From: an uncultured Lachnospiraceae bacterium
Lineage (GTDB): Bacteria; Bacillota_A; Clostridia; TANB77; CAG-508
Assembly (NCBI GenBank): GCA_947165105.1
Contig: CAMUZC010000002.1
Span: 1-64,000, forward strand
Direction of reading: 5' to 3'
DNA length: 64,000 bases
The position numbers were made by a program, and so were the translations under genes. Position 1 is the stretch's first letter; every line of letters begins with the position of its first letter. Under the pieces are notes generated by a model. That model ran no database searches. It was not told where the DNA came from and saw only the letters and a list, made by a program, of their open reading frames with translations. This document shows, one piece after another, positions 1 to 7,005 of the stretch.

Positions 1-2
1 GT

Positions 3-65
3 GTATATTACAATACTGATGTTGAGCGTGGAGCTCTTGGCATGCCTCTCGGTGAATGGCCCTGA
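3..65 (+). CDS. 3' end of unidentified gene (partial)
   Basis: An open frame enters from the window edge and ends in TGA at 63-65, reading VYYNTDVERGALGMPLGEWP. A hairpin terminator follows directly, which supports this as the true gene end. Only about 20 residues are visible and I do not recognise the family. Confidence 0.4.
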   Translation, partial: VYYNTDVERGALGMPLGEWP

Positions 66-68
66 AAA

Positions 69-102
69 TTTTAAGAGGGATTAAATAATTCCTCTTAAAA
101 AA
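69..102 (+). terminator. Hairpin terminator
   Basis: Inverted repeat TTTTAAGAGG / CCTCTTAAAA around a short AT loop, directly after the partial gene. Confidence 0.6.
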
Positions 103-107
103 TATAT

Positions 108-192
108 GCCAGCTTAACCCGAGCAGCCTCGGGCGCGCTCTTGAAAAGCGATGGTCACAGGGATGTGATGGCGGGCGGCACGTCAGGCTGGC
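108..192 (+). ncRNA. Putative multibranched structured RNA
   Basis: A GC-rich island in AT-rich DNA. GCCAGC (108-113) pairs with GCTGGC (187-192) and encloses three local hairpins: CCCGAG/CTCGGG, CGCT/AGCG and TCACA/TGTGA. No ORF spans it. I do not recognise the family; a ribozyme, riboswitch or processed RNA are all possible. Confidence 0.45.
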
Positions 193-229
193 GCCATTTA
201 AATAATAAAGATTAGAGTGTAAGTAATTA

Positions 230-334
230 TGGCTAAAATCGTAATGGAAATTAAAAATTGTTTAGAATGTTCTAAATATTGAATAGCCTAGTGAAATGCC
301 TCCAGTCCCTGATAATTGCCCAATGAAAGGATAA
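230..334 (+). CDS. Small Cys protein with apparent +1 frameshift at TGA
   Basis: ATG at 230 gives MAKIVMEIKNCLECSKY and then TGA (281-283). Skipping one T after the TAT codon continues as EQPSEMPPVPDNCPMKG, ending at TAA, with one in-frame TAG. The joined product (about 34 aa) has the CxxC...C pattern common in small phage proteins. Either programmed +1 shifting at TGA (as in prfB) or a base error explains it. The next gene follows at 340. Confidence 0.35.
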
Positions 335-339
335 AAAAA

Positions 340-519
340 ATGACATTTGAGTTAAAGTATAAAGATAATGAAAATCCCCTTTGGGATGGTCTTGTCAGAA
401 CAGAATTTCTTAATAAATGTGTATGTTGCGGTAAACCTACTCATTTTATTGAACTTAATTCAGAAGAATATCTTTGTTCTGAAGAATGTGTAGAAAAATT
501 TTATAATAAAAAGTCATAA
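340..519 (+). CDS. Small zinc-finger-like protein
   Basis: 59 aa from ATG 340 (AAAGGA 9 bases upstream); an upstream TTG at 316 is less likely. Two cysteine pairs, CVCC and CSEEC, about 20 residues apart suggest a treble-clef or TRASH-like zinc site. It overlaps the next gene, a paralogue with the same spacing, at its stop codon. Function unknown. Confidence 0.65.
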   Translation: MTFELKYKDNENPLWDGLVRTEFLNKCVCCGKPTHFIELNSEEYLCSEECVEKFYNKKS

Positions 520-707
520 TGAAATTTATTGATTTATATGGCGATATGCGCCCAGGAAAAGATGAAAAATTTGGTATTATTTGTGTTCCGAATTTTATGC
601 CTTGTAGTGTTTGTGGACATCCTACCTGTTATGCAGAAATCAATTATGAAGGTTATTTTTGTTCAGAAGAATGCCTTGAAAAATTTGAGGAGCAATTAAA
701 AAAATGA
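519..707 (+). CDS. Small zinc-finger-like protein, paralogue
   Basis: 62 aa. CSVCGHPT and YFCSEECLEKF match the motif arrangement of the gene just upstream, so the pair is probably a tandem duplication. Its ATG overlaps the upstream stop, indicating translational coupling. Function unknown. Confidence 0.65.
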   Translation: MKFIDLYGDMRPGKDEKFGIICVPNFMPCSVCGHPTCYAEINYEGYFCSEECLEKFEEQLKK

Positions 708-1084
708 AACTTAAAGATATTGTTCATAATTAGCAAGAAGTTCTTTTTAAAGGAAATTCTATTAAAAATAATATTATTGAATCTGTTAATATAAAGGTTA
801 TTGGTCATTTTAATAATTGTTCTTCTTTAGAAATTATATGCTCTGATATTTGTTGTCTTTCTGGATATAACAATACTAAGAATTTAGGTTTTTTAATTAA
901 AGCTTTTATTGAATTATTTGATTTAACAGAAGAAGATGGACTAAATTTAAATAAAATCCGTAATATTCCTTGTCGTTTAATCTTTGCAGAGGATGGTAGT
1001 TGGGGAGATAAATGTATTGGATTTGGTCATTTTATGAAAGATAAATTTGTTTATAAAGAAGATTTTGTTAAAATTAATGAATAA
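704..1084 (+). CDS. Hypothetical protein (TAG read as Gln)
   Basis: 126 aa when TAG at codon 10 is read as Gln; ATG overlaps the preceding stop (ATGA). The C-terminal half has a conserved-looking core (RLIFAEDGSWGDKCIGFGHF) but I do not recognise a family. Last gene before the first tRNA cluster. Confidence 0.65.
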
Positions 1085-1110
1085 ATTACTTCGTAATTTA
1101 TTCTAAATAT

Positions 1111-1194
1111 GCCGGAGTTCCATAGTGGTCAATTGGAACGGTCTTGTAAGCCGTCGCGTAAGCTTCGCGAGTTCGAATCTCGCCTCCGGCTCCA
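1111..1194 (+). tRNA. tRNA, anticodon TGT (Thr-type), long variable loop
   Basis: Acceptor GCCGGAG/CTCCGGC, anticodon stem ACGGT/GCCGT with loop CTTGTAA, T-loop TTCGAAT, encoded CCA. The roughly 12-nt variable region is unusual for tRNA-Thr and is more like Ser or Tyr tRNAs, so charging identity is not certain. Confidence 0.8.
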
Positions 1195-1195
1195 G

Positions 1196-1247
1196 GCCCT
1201 ATAGCTAGCGCATTTAAGGGGTCATGCGCGGCCCCGGCTATAGGCAA
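1196..1247 (+). ncRNA. Putative pseudoknotted small RNA
   Basis: Lies between two tRNAs. CCTATAGC pairs with GCTATAGG. Inside, GCGCAT/ATGCGC closes a loop containing GGGG that can pair with the CCCC just 3' of the hairpin, giving an H-type pseudoknot inside an 8-bp closing helix. GC-rich against the background. Family unknown; could be a processing signal or small ribozyme. Confidence 0.45.
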
Positions 1248-1253
1248 CCACCT

Positions 1254-1330
1254 GCCTTCATAGCTCAGTTGGTTAGAGCACTTGACTAGTAATCATGAGA
1301 CCGATGGTTCGAATCCATCTGAAGGCTCCA
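1254..1330 (+). tRNA. tRNA, anticodon AGT (Thr)
   Basis: Perfect acceptor GCCTTCA/TGAAGGC, canonical D-arm, T-loop TTCGAAT and CCA. Loop CTAGTAA places AGT at 34-36. One T-T mismatch in the anticodon stem. A34 would need inosine modification or superwobble. Confidence 0.75.
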
Positions 1331-1333
1331 TAT

Positions 1334-1409
1334 GCGGGTATGGTGTTAGTGGTTAGCACGAGACTTTGCCAAGGTTTAAGGGCCGGTTCAAGTCCGGCTA
1401 CTCGCTCCA
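1334..1409 (+). tRNA. tRNA-Gly (GCC)
   Basis: Acceptor GCGGGTA/TACTCGC with one G-T pair, anticodon loop TTGCCAA, T-loop TTCAAGT, U73 and CCA. U73 fits glycine identity. Confidence 0.85.
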
Positions 1410-1500
1410 AAGGTAGATAAGTGTTATATTTTAAGTCTTTTTCAGTTAATAGATTCTGAGTTTCAGCCAACAGAAACATTCGGCTTATCTACCTAATTAT

Positions 1501-2447
1501 GCGGGATTAGTGTCTAGCGGCTAGCACGTCAGCCTTCGTTTTATTAGTTTAAAAGAAAAACTTTGGTTCAATTTTTATAATGTAACAGTTCAATTTTTTA
1601 TATTTAATAGAAAGTGAGATGATTATTTTGCCAACTATTGGAATATATAAAATTGAAAATTTAAAAAATAAAAAAATTTATATTGGATAGAGCGTAAATA
1701 TTGAAAAAAGATTTAAAGAACATTTAAGATGTGGAAATTATAATGATTCTTAGTTAATTGATTCTGCTATTTAGGATATGGGAAAAGAAAATTTTTCTTT
1801 TCAAATTATAAAACAATGTTCTTTAAAAGAATTAGATGAATATGAAAAATATTTTATAAGTTATTATAACTGTATATTTCCAAATGGTTATAATAAAACA
1901 AATGGTGGTTCATCTAATTTTTAGATGTTTTTAAAATATTCTCCTGATATTTTATTGGAAATTATCTAGGATATAAAAGATACTCAATTATCTTTTAAAG
2001 AAATTTCTGTAAAATATAATTTAGATTTAAGTATGATTTATTATTTAAATAGAGGAGACTACCATTATCAAGAAAATGAAAAATATCCTTTGCGACAAGT
2101 AAAAGATTATTCAAAAAAATATCATTATTGCATTGATTGTGGAATTTTATTAAAAACAAATTCAATGAGATGCCCTAAGTGTTCTCATATTGCTTAGAGA
2201 AAAGTAGATAGACCATCAAGAGAAACTTTAAAAGATATGATAAGATCAATGCCTTTTACTAAAATAGGTTAGCAATTTGGAGTTTCTGATAACGCTATTA
2301 GAAAATGGTGTATTGATATGCATCTACCATCAAAATCCAAAGATATAAAAAATTTTTCTGATGAAGATTGGACTAAAATATGAGTGCAAGACTCATATAA
2401 AACACCACAAGCTGAAAGGGCCAGTTCGAATCTGGTATCTCGCTCCA
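1501..2447 (+). tRNA. tRNA-Gly (probably TCC) interrupted in the anticodon loop
   Basis: 5' half 1501-1537 (GCGGGAT, D-arm, TCAGCCTTC) and 3' half 2408-2447 (CAAGCTGA, T-arm with TTCGAAT, ATCTCGC, T73, CCA). Joined they make anticodon arm TCAGC-CTTCCAA-GCTGA, as in bacterial tRNA-Gly(TCC). The 870-nt insert encodes a GIY-YIG nuclease but shows no group I core that I can recognise, so the splicing mechanism is open. Confidence 0.7.
1619..2383 (+). CDS. GIY-YIG homing endonuclease inside tRNA-Gly
   Basis: 254 aa with several TAG-Gln codons. N-terminal GIYKIENLKNKKIYIGQS (about residues 7-24) is the GIY-YIG nuclease motif, followed by a YFISYY..NGYN segment. The C-terminal half has a zinc-ribbon (CIDCG...CPKC) and a helix-turn-helix-like segment (IGQQFGVSDNAIRKW), as in modular phage homing enzymes. 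Its location within a tRNA anticodon loop fits intron homing. Confidence 0.85.
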
Positions 2448-2451
2448 TAAG

Positions 2452-2510
2452 AGACATATACAGCAATTATTAAATATTCTTTGCCATTTTAAGAAGAAAA
2501 ATATGTCTTG
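2452..2510 (+). ncRNA. Y-RNA-like element, copy 1
   Basis: AGACATA pairs with TATGTCT, followed by TG. The conserved ACAGCAA sits just inside the 5' strand and a short TTCTT/AAGAA hairpin lies within. Directly downstream of tRNA-Gly and upstream of a terminator. Same consensus as the elements at 21054, 22764, 23560, 24556, 26291 and 26657. Confidence 0.55.
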
Positions 2511-2540
2511 GGTGCTTTAAAAAGCGCCTATTTTTATTTA
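2511..2540 (+). terminator. Terminator of the tRNA cluster
   Basis: GGTGCTT/AAGCGCC hairpin followed by a T-rich tract. Confidence 0.6.
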
Positions 2541-2553
2541 AAGGAGAAAATAA

Positions 2554-2796
2554 ATGAAATTAACTAATAATGTTCAAATTACTGACTTTCTTTCTGCTAT
2601 TACTGATGCAAAAGATAATATTTATCTTCGTTCATAGCAAGGAGATTGTTATAATTTAAAATCAACTCTTGCTCGCTATGTAGCAATTGCTGAATTATTA
2701 AGTGAACATGGAGACGAATTAGAATTATTTTGTGATAATAAAGAAGATGAAAAATTCTTTTTCAAATTTTTCAATCAACATCCAGAAGTTCTTTAA
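2554..2796 (+). CDS. Hypothetical protein
   Basis: 80 aa after AAAGGAG, with TAG read as Gln at residue 29 (LRSQQGD). Acidic C-terminal half. No recognised family. Confidence 0.65.
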
Positions 2797-2800
2797 AAAA

Positions 2801-2873
2801 TGCGCTTACCAAAAATTTGCTATTCTATTTATAAATAGTCTATATTAGAAATAGTAAATTTTTGGTAAGCGCA
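2801..2873. repeat. Dispersed long-hairpin repeat, copy 1
   Basis: TGCGCTTACCAAAAATTT with its near-complement at the other end and a central ATAAATAGTCTATATTAGAA. Related elements occur at 15500, 32274, 44154, 50053 and 59012. Intergenic, and just before a promoter. Confidence 0.75.
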
Positions 2874-2886
2874 ATATTTTTTTTAT

Positions 2887-2915
2887 TTGAAAATATATAA
2901 AAAATATATTATAAT
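2887..2915 (+). promoter_or_regulatory. Sigma70-type promoter
   Basis: TTGAAA, 17-base spacer, TATAAT; drives the small-gene operon starting at 2955. Confidence 0.75.
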
Positions 2916-2954
2916 ATATATAGAAAAAAATATAAAAAGGTTTATAAATTTTTT

Positions 2955-3122
2955 ATGAAAGAAATTATTATTAAAGGTAAAAATTCTGAAAATATTATTA
3001 GATTAACTTGTTATCATTGTTCTTGTATATTTGATTTAACACTTGATGAATTTGATAAAAATCAAAAAACAACTTGCCCTCAATGTGGGACTAAACTATC
3101 TATGTGGTCATCTTTTAAATAA
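2955..3122 (+). CDS. Zinc-ribbon small protein
   Basis: 55 aa with CYHC (about residues 20-23) and CPQC (about 44-47), a simple zinc ribbon. First gene after the promoter at 2887. Function unknown. Confidence 0.65.
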   Translation: MKEIIIKGKNSENIIRLTCYHCSCIFDLTLDEFDKNQKTTCPQCGTKLSMWSSFK

Positions 3123-3145
3123 AAATATAAAAGGATAAATATAAA

Positions 3146-3490
3146 ATGGATTTTACATATCAAGAATTAATTAATTATGCTTCATATTTATATGATATGC
3201 CAATTACAATTTCATTTGCAAAAAAAGATATTTTATTTCTTCATACTCCTTTTGATGATTTTAAAATTTATTTAAAAGATAAAGAAAGATTTAATTATTT
3301 TACTATTGCTCATAAAAACCATTATGAAAATAAAGGAGCTTGGCATACACAAATGAAATGTAAAAAATTAGATTATGCTATATATATGTGTTTAGTCCAT
3401 GGATTTAATAAAATTTACAATCTTTGGTCAGAAGATGAAGATTATGAAAGATTTTTAATTGACGCCAGGAGAGCAATGAATTATGAATGA
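3146..3490 (+). CDS. Hypothetical protein
   Basis: 114 aa with AAAGGATAAAT upstream; overlaps the next gene by 8 bases. Aromatic-rich and soluble, no motif recognised. Confidence 0.7.
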   Translation: MDFTYQELINYASYLYDMPITISFAKKDILFLHTPFDDFKIYLKDKERFNYFTIAHKNHYENKGAWHTQMKCKKLDYAIYMCLVHGFNKIYNLWSEDEDYERFLIDARRAMNYE

Positions 3491-3791
3491 ATTAAAACTG
3501 CTAAAAGATTTGCGCGAATGCACTGGCATCGGCTATACCTCTTATCGAACTGCAATCGCATATTGTAAAATGCATCCTGATTGTTCTCCACTTGGTTATC
3601 TTGATGCACTTTATAGTGGCGTTAAATATAGTAATTTAGATAAAGCTATTAAAGATGCTAGTCTACGACTCGAATATAATCCTCCACATTGGACACAAGA
3701 TACAGAAATTTATATTCCATTTAATAAACTTTATGGGTTACCGCCTATTAATAAAGATAGTTTTGCAGAGGTAATTATAAAATATGATTAA
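3483..3791 (+). CDS. EF-Ts N-terminal (UBA)-like protein
   Basis: 102 aa. LLKDLRECTGIGYTSYRTA (residues 5-23) followed by YLDAL matches the LRxxTGxGxxxCkxAL signature of the EF-Ts N-terminal UBA domain, which contacts EF-Tu. The rest of EF-Ts is absent. A paralogue lies at 5015. It might target host EF-Tu, but only the domain resemblance is seen. Confidence 0.6.
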   Translation: MNELKLLKDLRECTGIGYTSYRTAIAYCKMHPDCSPLGYLDALYSGVKYSNLDKAIKDASLRLEYNPPHWTQDTEIYIPFNKLYGLPPINKDSFAEVIIKYD

Positions 3792-4032
3792 ACTTTATGA
3801 AGTCAGATGGATAAACCCTCGTGTACTTTATCAAAGCACTTGGTATATTAAATTAATTTTTGCTCATAATGAAGATGAGGCAAAACAAATTTATTTAAAT
3901 TATTATCAATCAATGGGTATATTCTATAAAATAGAAAATATTATAATAGTAAAAGAAATTCCTATTGATTCTGGTGTATTAAGTGGAAATGACCTTATTT
4001 CTATAAATTTTGAAAAGGATGTAATAAAATGA
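3784..4032 (+). CDS. Hypothetical protein
   Basis: 82 aa, overlapping both neighbours. Predicted alpha/beta, no motif recognised. Part of the 2955-5876 operon. Confidence 0.65.
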   Translation: MIKLYEVRWINPRVLYQSTWYIKLIFAHNEDEAKQIYLNYYQSMGIFYKIENIIIVKEIPIDSGVLSGNDLISINFEKDVIK

Positions 4033-4499
4033 AAGCATATTTACAATTTGGTGACTGGTCAGAAGATGGGCATTGCAGATATGAAAATGTCCTCGTAGAA
4101 ATCAATACAATGGAAAATCTTTTGCAAGCGCAAAAAGATATAAAAGCTAAATATGGAGAAACTTTTTTTGAAGAATTTGCGCAAGATAATCCTTCACTTT
4201 CTCCTAGAGTTTGGGGCGCTTTTATTGCAGAAGGAATGTCAGTATCTCTCCTAGCTCACTATGATACTTATAATGATTGGTCTGATTTTTGGGAACATAA
4301 AGGTAATATTATACATGCTCTTCACGTTGATTCTTATCCTTTAGTATCTATTGAATTTGTAGAGCATGCTTTTATCTGGCTTTTAAATAAATATGGCGCA
4401 AATATTACTATTCTTCCAGAAAATGAAGATATACCTCGAATTAATAATTGGACTTGTCCTGGATTTCAAAACGTAGGGTATGGGTGTTTTTATGATTAA
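4029..4499 (+). CDS. Hypothetical protein
   Basis: 156 aa, ATGA overlap with the gene before. Trp-rich (NDWSDFWEH) and soluble. No family recognised. Confidence 0.65.
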   Translation: MKAYLQFGDWSEDGHCRYENVLVEINTMENLLQAQKDIKAKYGETFFEEFAQDNPSLSPRVWGAFIAEGMSVSLLAHYDTYNDWSDFWEHKGNIIHALHVDSYPLVSIEFVEHAFIWLLNKYGANITILPENEDIPRINNWTCPGFQNVGYGCFYD

Positions 4500-4869
4500 T
4501 CCGACTAAACCTGGCACTTATACTACAATATTTAAAGATGGTAGTATAGTTTTATATAATCAATGGTTAACTTTTGATAACCCCAATCTAAATAAATGGT
4601 ATTTTAATGAAGAATATCGCGGAGGAGTAATTCATTGGTTTAAACCAGAAGAAAACTATCAAATAACTAAATATTATAAAGTGCCGCGACATATATTATA
4701 TGAATTAGTTGAAACTGAACTATTTCACGAGGCTTATTTTCAATATTTTGATTTAATGGAACTTCAAGCCGCAAGTTATAAATATTGTGAAGAAAATCAA
4801 GCTAGTTTTGAAGATTTGACTGAACGTTATATAGAAAAATATTTCAAAGATTATGAAATAATTAATTGA
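4492..4869 (+). CDS. Hypothetical protein with duplicated C-terminal module
   Basis: About 125 aa from ATG 4492; an in-frame ATG at 4480 is possible. The C-terminal 65 residues (KYYKVPRHILYELVE ... YIEKYFKDYE) are paralogous to the whole gene at 5432. Function unknown. Confidence 0.65.
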   Translation: MINPTKPGTYTTIFKDGSIVLYNQWLTFDNPNLNKWYFNEEYRGGVIHWFKPEENYQITKYYKVPRHILYELVETELFHEAYFQYFDLMELQAASYKYCEENQASFEDLTERYIEKYFKDYEIIN

Positions 4870-4894
4870 AAATATTAAAAAAATATTATATAAT
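4866..4894 (+). promoter_or_regulatory. Sigma70-type promoter
   Basis: TTGAAA, 17-base spacer, TATAAT, overlapping the end of the preceding gene; serves the genes from 5015. Confidence 0.75.
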
Positions 4895-5014
4895 ATATAT
4901 ATAAAAGATAAATAATATATTATATAATAAATTAATATTATTATTGATAATATCAAAAAAAATACTAAAAGAAGTTATTCTTATAGTATTAAAAAATTAG
5001 AGATATTGAAAATA

Positions 5015-5269
5015 ATGTATAAATTATTGCATGATTTACGAGAAAGAAGTGGGTGCGGATATTCAATTTGCAAAATGGCTATTGAATATTGTAAGACTCA
5101 TCCTAATTGTTCTCCATTGGCTTATCTTATTGTTAATTATAATGGAGTAAAATATAGCAATATTGATAAAGCTATACTTGAAGAAACTAAAAGATTGCTT
5201 ATCAATCCTCCCGCATATGCTGATGGAACTAAAATTTGTGAGGTATTAAATAATGGAATGGCAAGATAA
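5015..5269 (+). CDS. EF-Ts UBA-like protein, paralogue
   Basis: 84 aa. YKLLHDLRERSGCGYSICK (residues 2-20) parallels the EF-Ts-like gene at 3483, including the shared GVKYSN..DKAI segment. ATG 5015 is preferred over TTG 5006 by analogy with that paralogue. Confidence 0.6.
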   Translation: MYKLLHDLRERSGCGYSICKMAIEYCKTHPNCSPLAYLIVNYNGVKYSNIDKAILEETKRLLINPPAYADGTKICEVLNNGMAR

Positions 5270-5435
5270 AATTAAAGAAGGCATGCGGCTTATGAGTGAA
5301 GGATGTTATGAGTCTTTCCAATCCGCAGGAAAATGTAGTAATAAATGTCCTTTTGCTAAATATTGTATTATGCTTGAATATGATATGGTAGAAAAAGATA
5401 TTCTAAGTGTTTGGCAATGGAGATTTATGCTATGA
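5253..5435 (+). CDS. Small Cys-rich protein
   Basis: 60 aa with CSNKCPFAKYC, a compact possible metal site. Overlaps both neighbours. Function unknown. Confidence 0.6.
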   Translation: MEWQDKIKEGMRLMSEGCYESFQSAGKCSNKCPFAKYCIMLEYDMVEKDILSVWQWRFML

Positions 5436-5629
5436 AATATTATAAAGTTCCAGAATATGTTTTACAATTTTTAGTAAAAAATTATTTTTATAATGCTTCT
5501 TGTGAAGGATATTTTGATCCTATGGAAGTATTAGCAGCAAACCATCGGTATTGTCAAGAGCATAAAGCAGGTTTTAATACGCTTACAAAAAATTATATTG
5601 AAAGACATTTTAAAGAATTTGAGGTATAA
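5432..5629 (+). CDS. Hypothetical protein, paralogue of the 4492 C-terminus
   Basis: 65 aa starting MKYYKVPEYVLQFLV at the ATGA overlap with the preceding stop. Closely follows the C-terminal module of the 4492 gene. Function unknown. Confidence 0.65.
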   Translation: MKYYKVPEYVLQFLVKNYFYNASCEGYFDPMEVLAANHRYCQEHKAGFNTLTKNYIERHFKEFEV

Positions 5630-5636
5630 AATAAAA

Positions 5637-5876
5637 ATGTTTGCTTATATTTATGGCAATCCTGGTCAAACTAATGTTGAGCTTATGTCTAATGATAAAT
5701 TACTTCTCCAAGAAATAGCGATGGATGATTATTTCAACTTTATCTATGAACATTGGTATATAGATTCTTTTTGGGATAAAAATATTGCTTGGATTGATCC
5801 AAAAATGTATTGGGATTGTTATAAAAATCTTTCAAAACTTTATAGAATAGTAGATATTTCTGATAAAATTATTTAA
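5637..5876 (+). CDS. Hypothetical protein
   Basis: 79 aa from ATG 5637. The segment DKLLLQEIAMDDYFNF resembles NKELLQEILMDDYYDD in the gene at 29998, indicating a small dispersed family. Confidence 0.6.
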   Translation: MFAYIYGNPGQTNVELMSNDKLLLQEIAMDDYFNFIYEHWYIDSFWDKNIAWIDPKMYWDCYKNLSKLYRIVDISDKII

Positions 5877-5893
5877 AAATGGAGTGATAAATT

Positions 5894-5929
5894 ATGCTAA
5901 ATAAAAATGGTGAGCGTGAACTTGCTTAA
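5894..5929 (+). pseudogene. Truncated duplicate of the RNA ligase N-terminus
   Basis: MLNKNGERELA then TAA, after a GGAG site. It resembles the first 11 residues of the RNA ligase at 7006 (MLDSTGTRQLA). The intervening nuclease gene suggests that insertion left a duplicated or displaced 5' fragment. Confidence 0.4.
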
Positions 5930-6012
5930 AATTATAGGACAGATTTCGTTAATAAAATTTATTTAACTTCTATATATAATAGAAAAAAATATAGAAGGAG
6001 ATATTTATTAAT

Positions 6013-6999
6013 ATGGCAAAAGCGATAGATTTAACTAATTAGGATTTTGGATATTTACATGTAATAGAAAGAGATTATGAAATTTAGAAACAACATCCAA
6101 ATGAAAGATAGGCTTGGTGGAAATGTGAATGTAAAGCCTGTGGAAAAATAAAATCTTTTAGAAGTTCTGTTATTAAAAAATCTAAATCTTGTGGTTGTGT
6201 AAAAAATTATGGGCCATTAACTGAAAAAGCAAAAAATCATCTTAAAGAAATGACTCAAAATAATAGTTTAGATTTAACAGGTTAGCGCTTTTCTCGCTTA
6301 TTAGTTTTATCTTATGCTCCCAAAGAAAAATAGATTTACTATAATGGAAAACATAAGCGAACTTGGCTGTGTTAGTGTGATTGTGGCAATCAATGTTATG
6401 TAACAACAGAAAATTTAAGACGAGGAGATACTCCTTCTTGTGGTTGTATTACTCGTGAAAATAGAAGAAAACAATTAAAAGATTTATCTGGATAGAAATT
6501 TGGTCATTTATTAGTATTAAATTATATTGGCATAGTTAATGGAAATACTAAATATAAAGTTAGATGCGATTGTGGGAAAGAATATGAAATTTTTGCTAAT
6601 AATTTGACACAAGGGAACACGACAAGTTGTGGTTGCATAAAAGAATCCCATGGAGAAAATAAAATTCGTGAAATTTTAACTCAAAATAATATATTATTTA
6701 TTAATTAGAAAGTTTTTCCAAATTTTAAATTTAGTGATACAAAAGGAACGCCAAAATTTGATTTTTATTTGCCAACATTAAATACTTGTATTGAATATGA
6801 TGGAGAACAACATTTTTCAAAAGTATTTAATTTTGATACAGATGAAAGTTTTTAGCAGAGACAATAGCACGATATTGAAAAAAACAATTATTGTTTAAAT
6901 AATGGAATTACTTTAATTCGTATTCCTTATACGCAATATTCATTTTTAAATATAAAAGATTTATTACCAGATAGTTCAAATTTTATTATTAAGGAGTGA
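6013..6999 (+). CDS. Zinc-ribbon plus PD-(D/E)XK homing-type endonuclease A
   Basis: 328 aa with about ten TAG-Gln codons. Three repeated modules of the form G-x-L-x-V ... W-x-C-x-C-x-C-G ... SCGC (about residues 10-63, 90-150, 165-220) are DNA-contacting zinc ribbons. The C-terminus (about 235-328) holds FDFYLP, EYDGEQHF and a late IRIPY strand, the Vsr-like PD-(D/E)XK core. Similar enzymes lie at 8343 and 36649. Inserted between an RNA ligase 5' fragment and the intact ligase. Confidence 0.8.
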
Positions 7000-7005
7000 T
7001 TTTTA

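Noticed and set aside
1254..1330. Possible amber suppressor in the tRNA with CTAG in its loop
   Set aside because: The 7-nt loop CTAGTAA places U33 second, so the anticodon is AGT, not CTA.
1273..2466. Minus-strand ORFs over the first tRNA cluster
   Set aside because: They read antisense through tRNA genes and the GIY-YIG gene.
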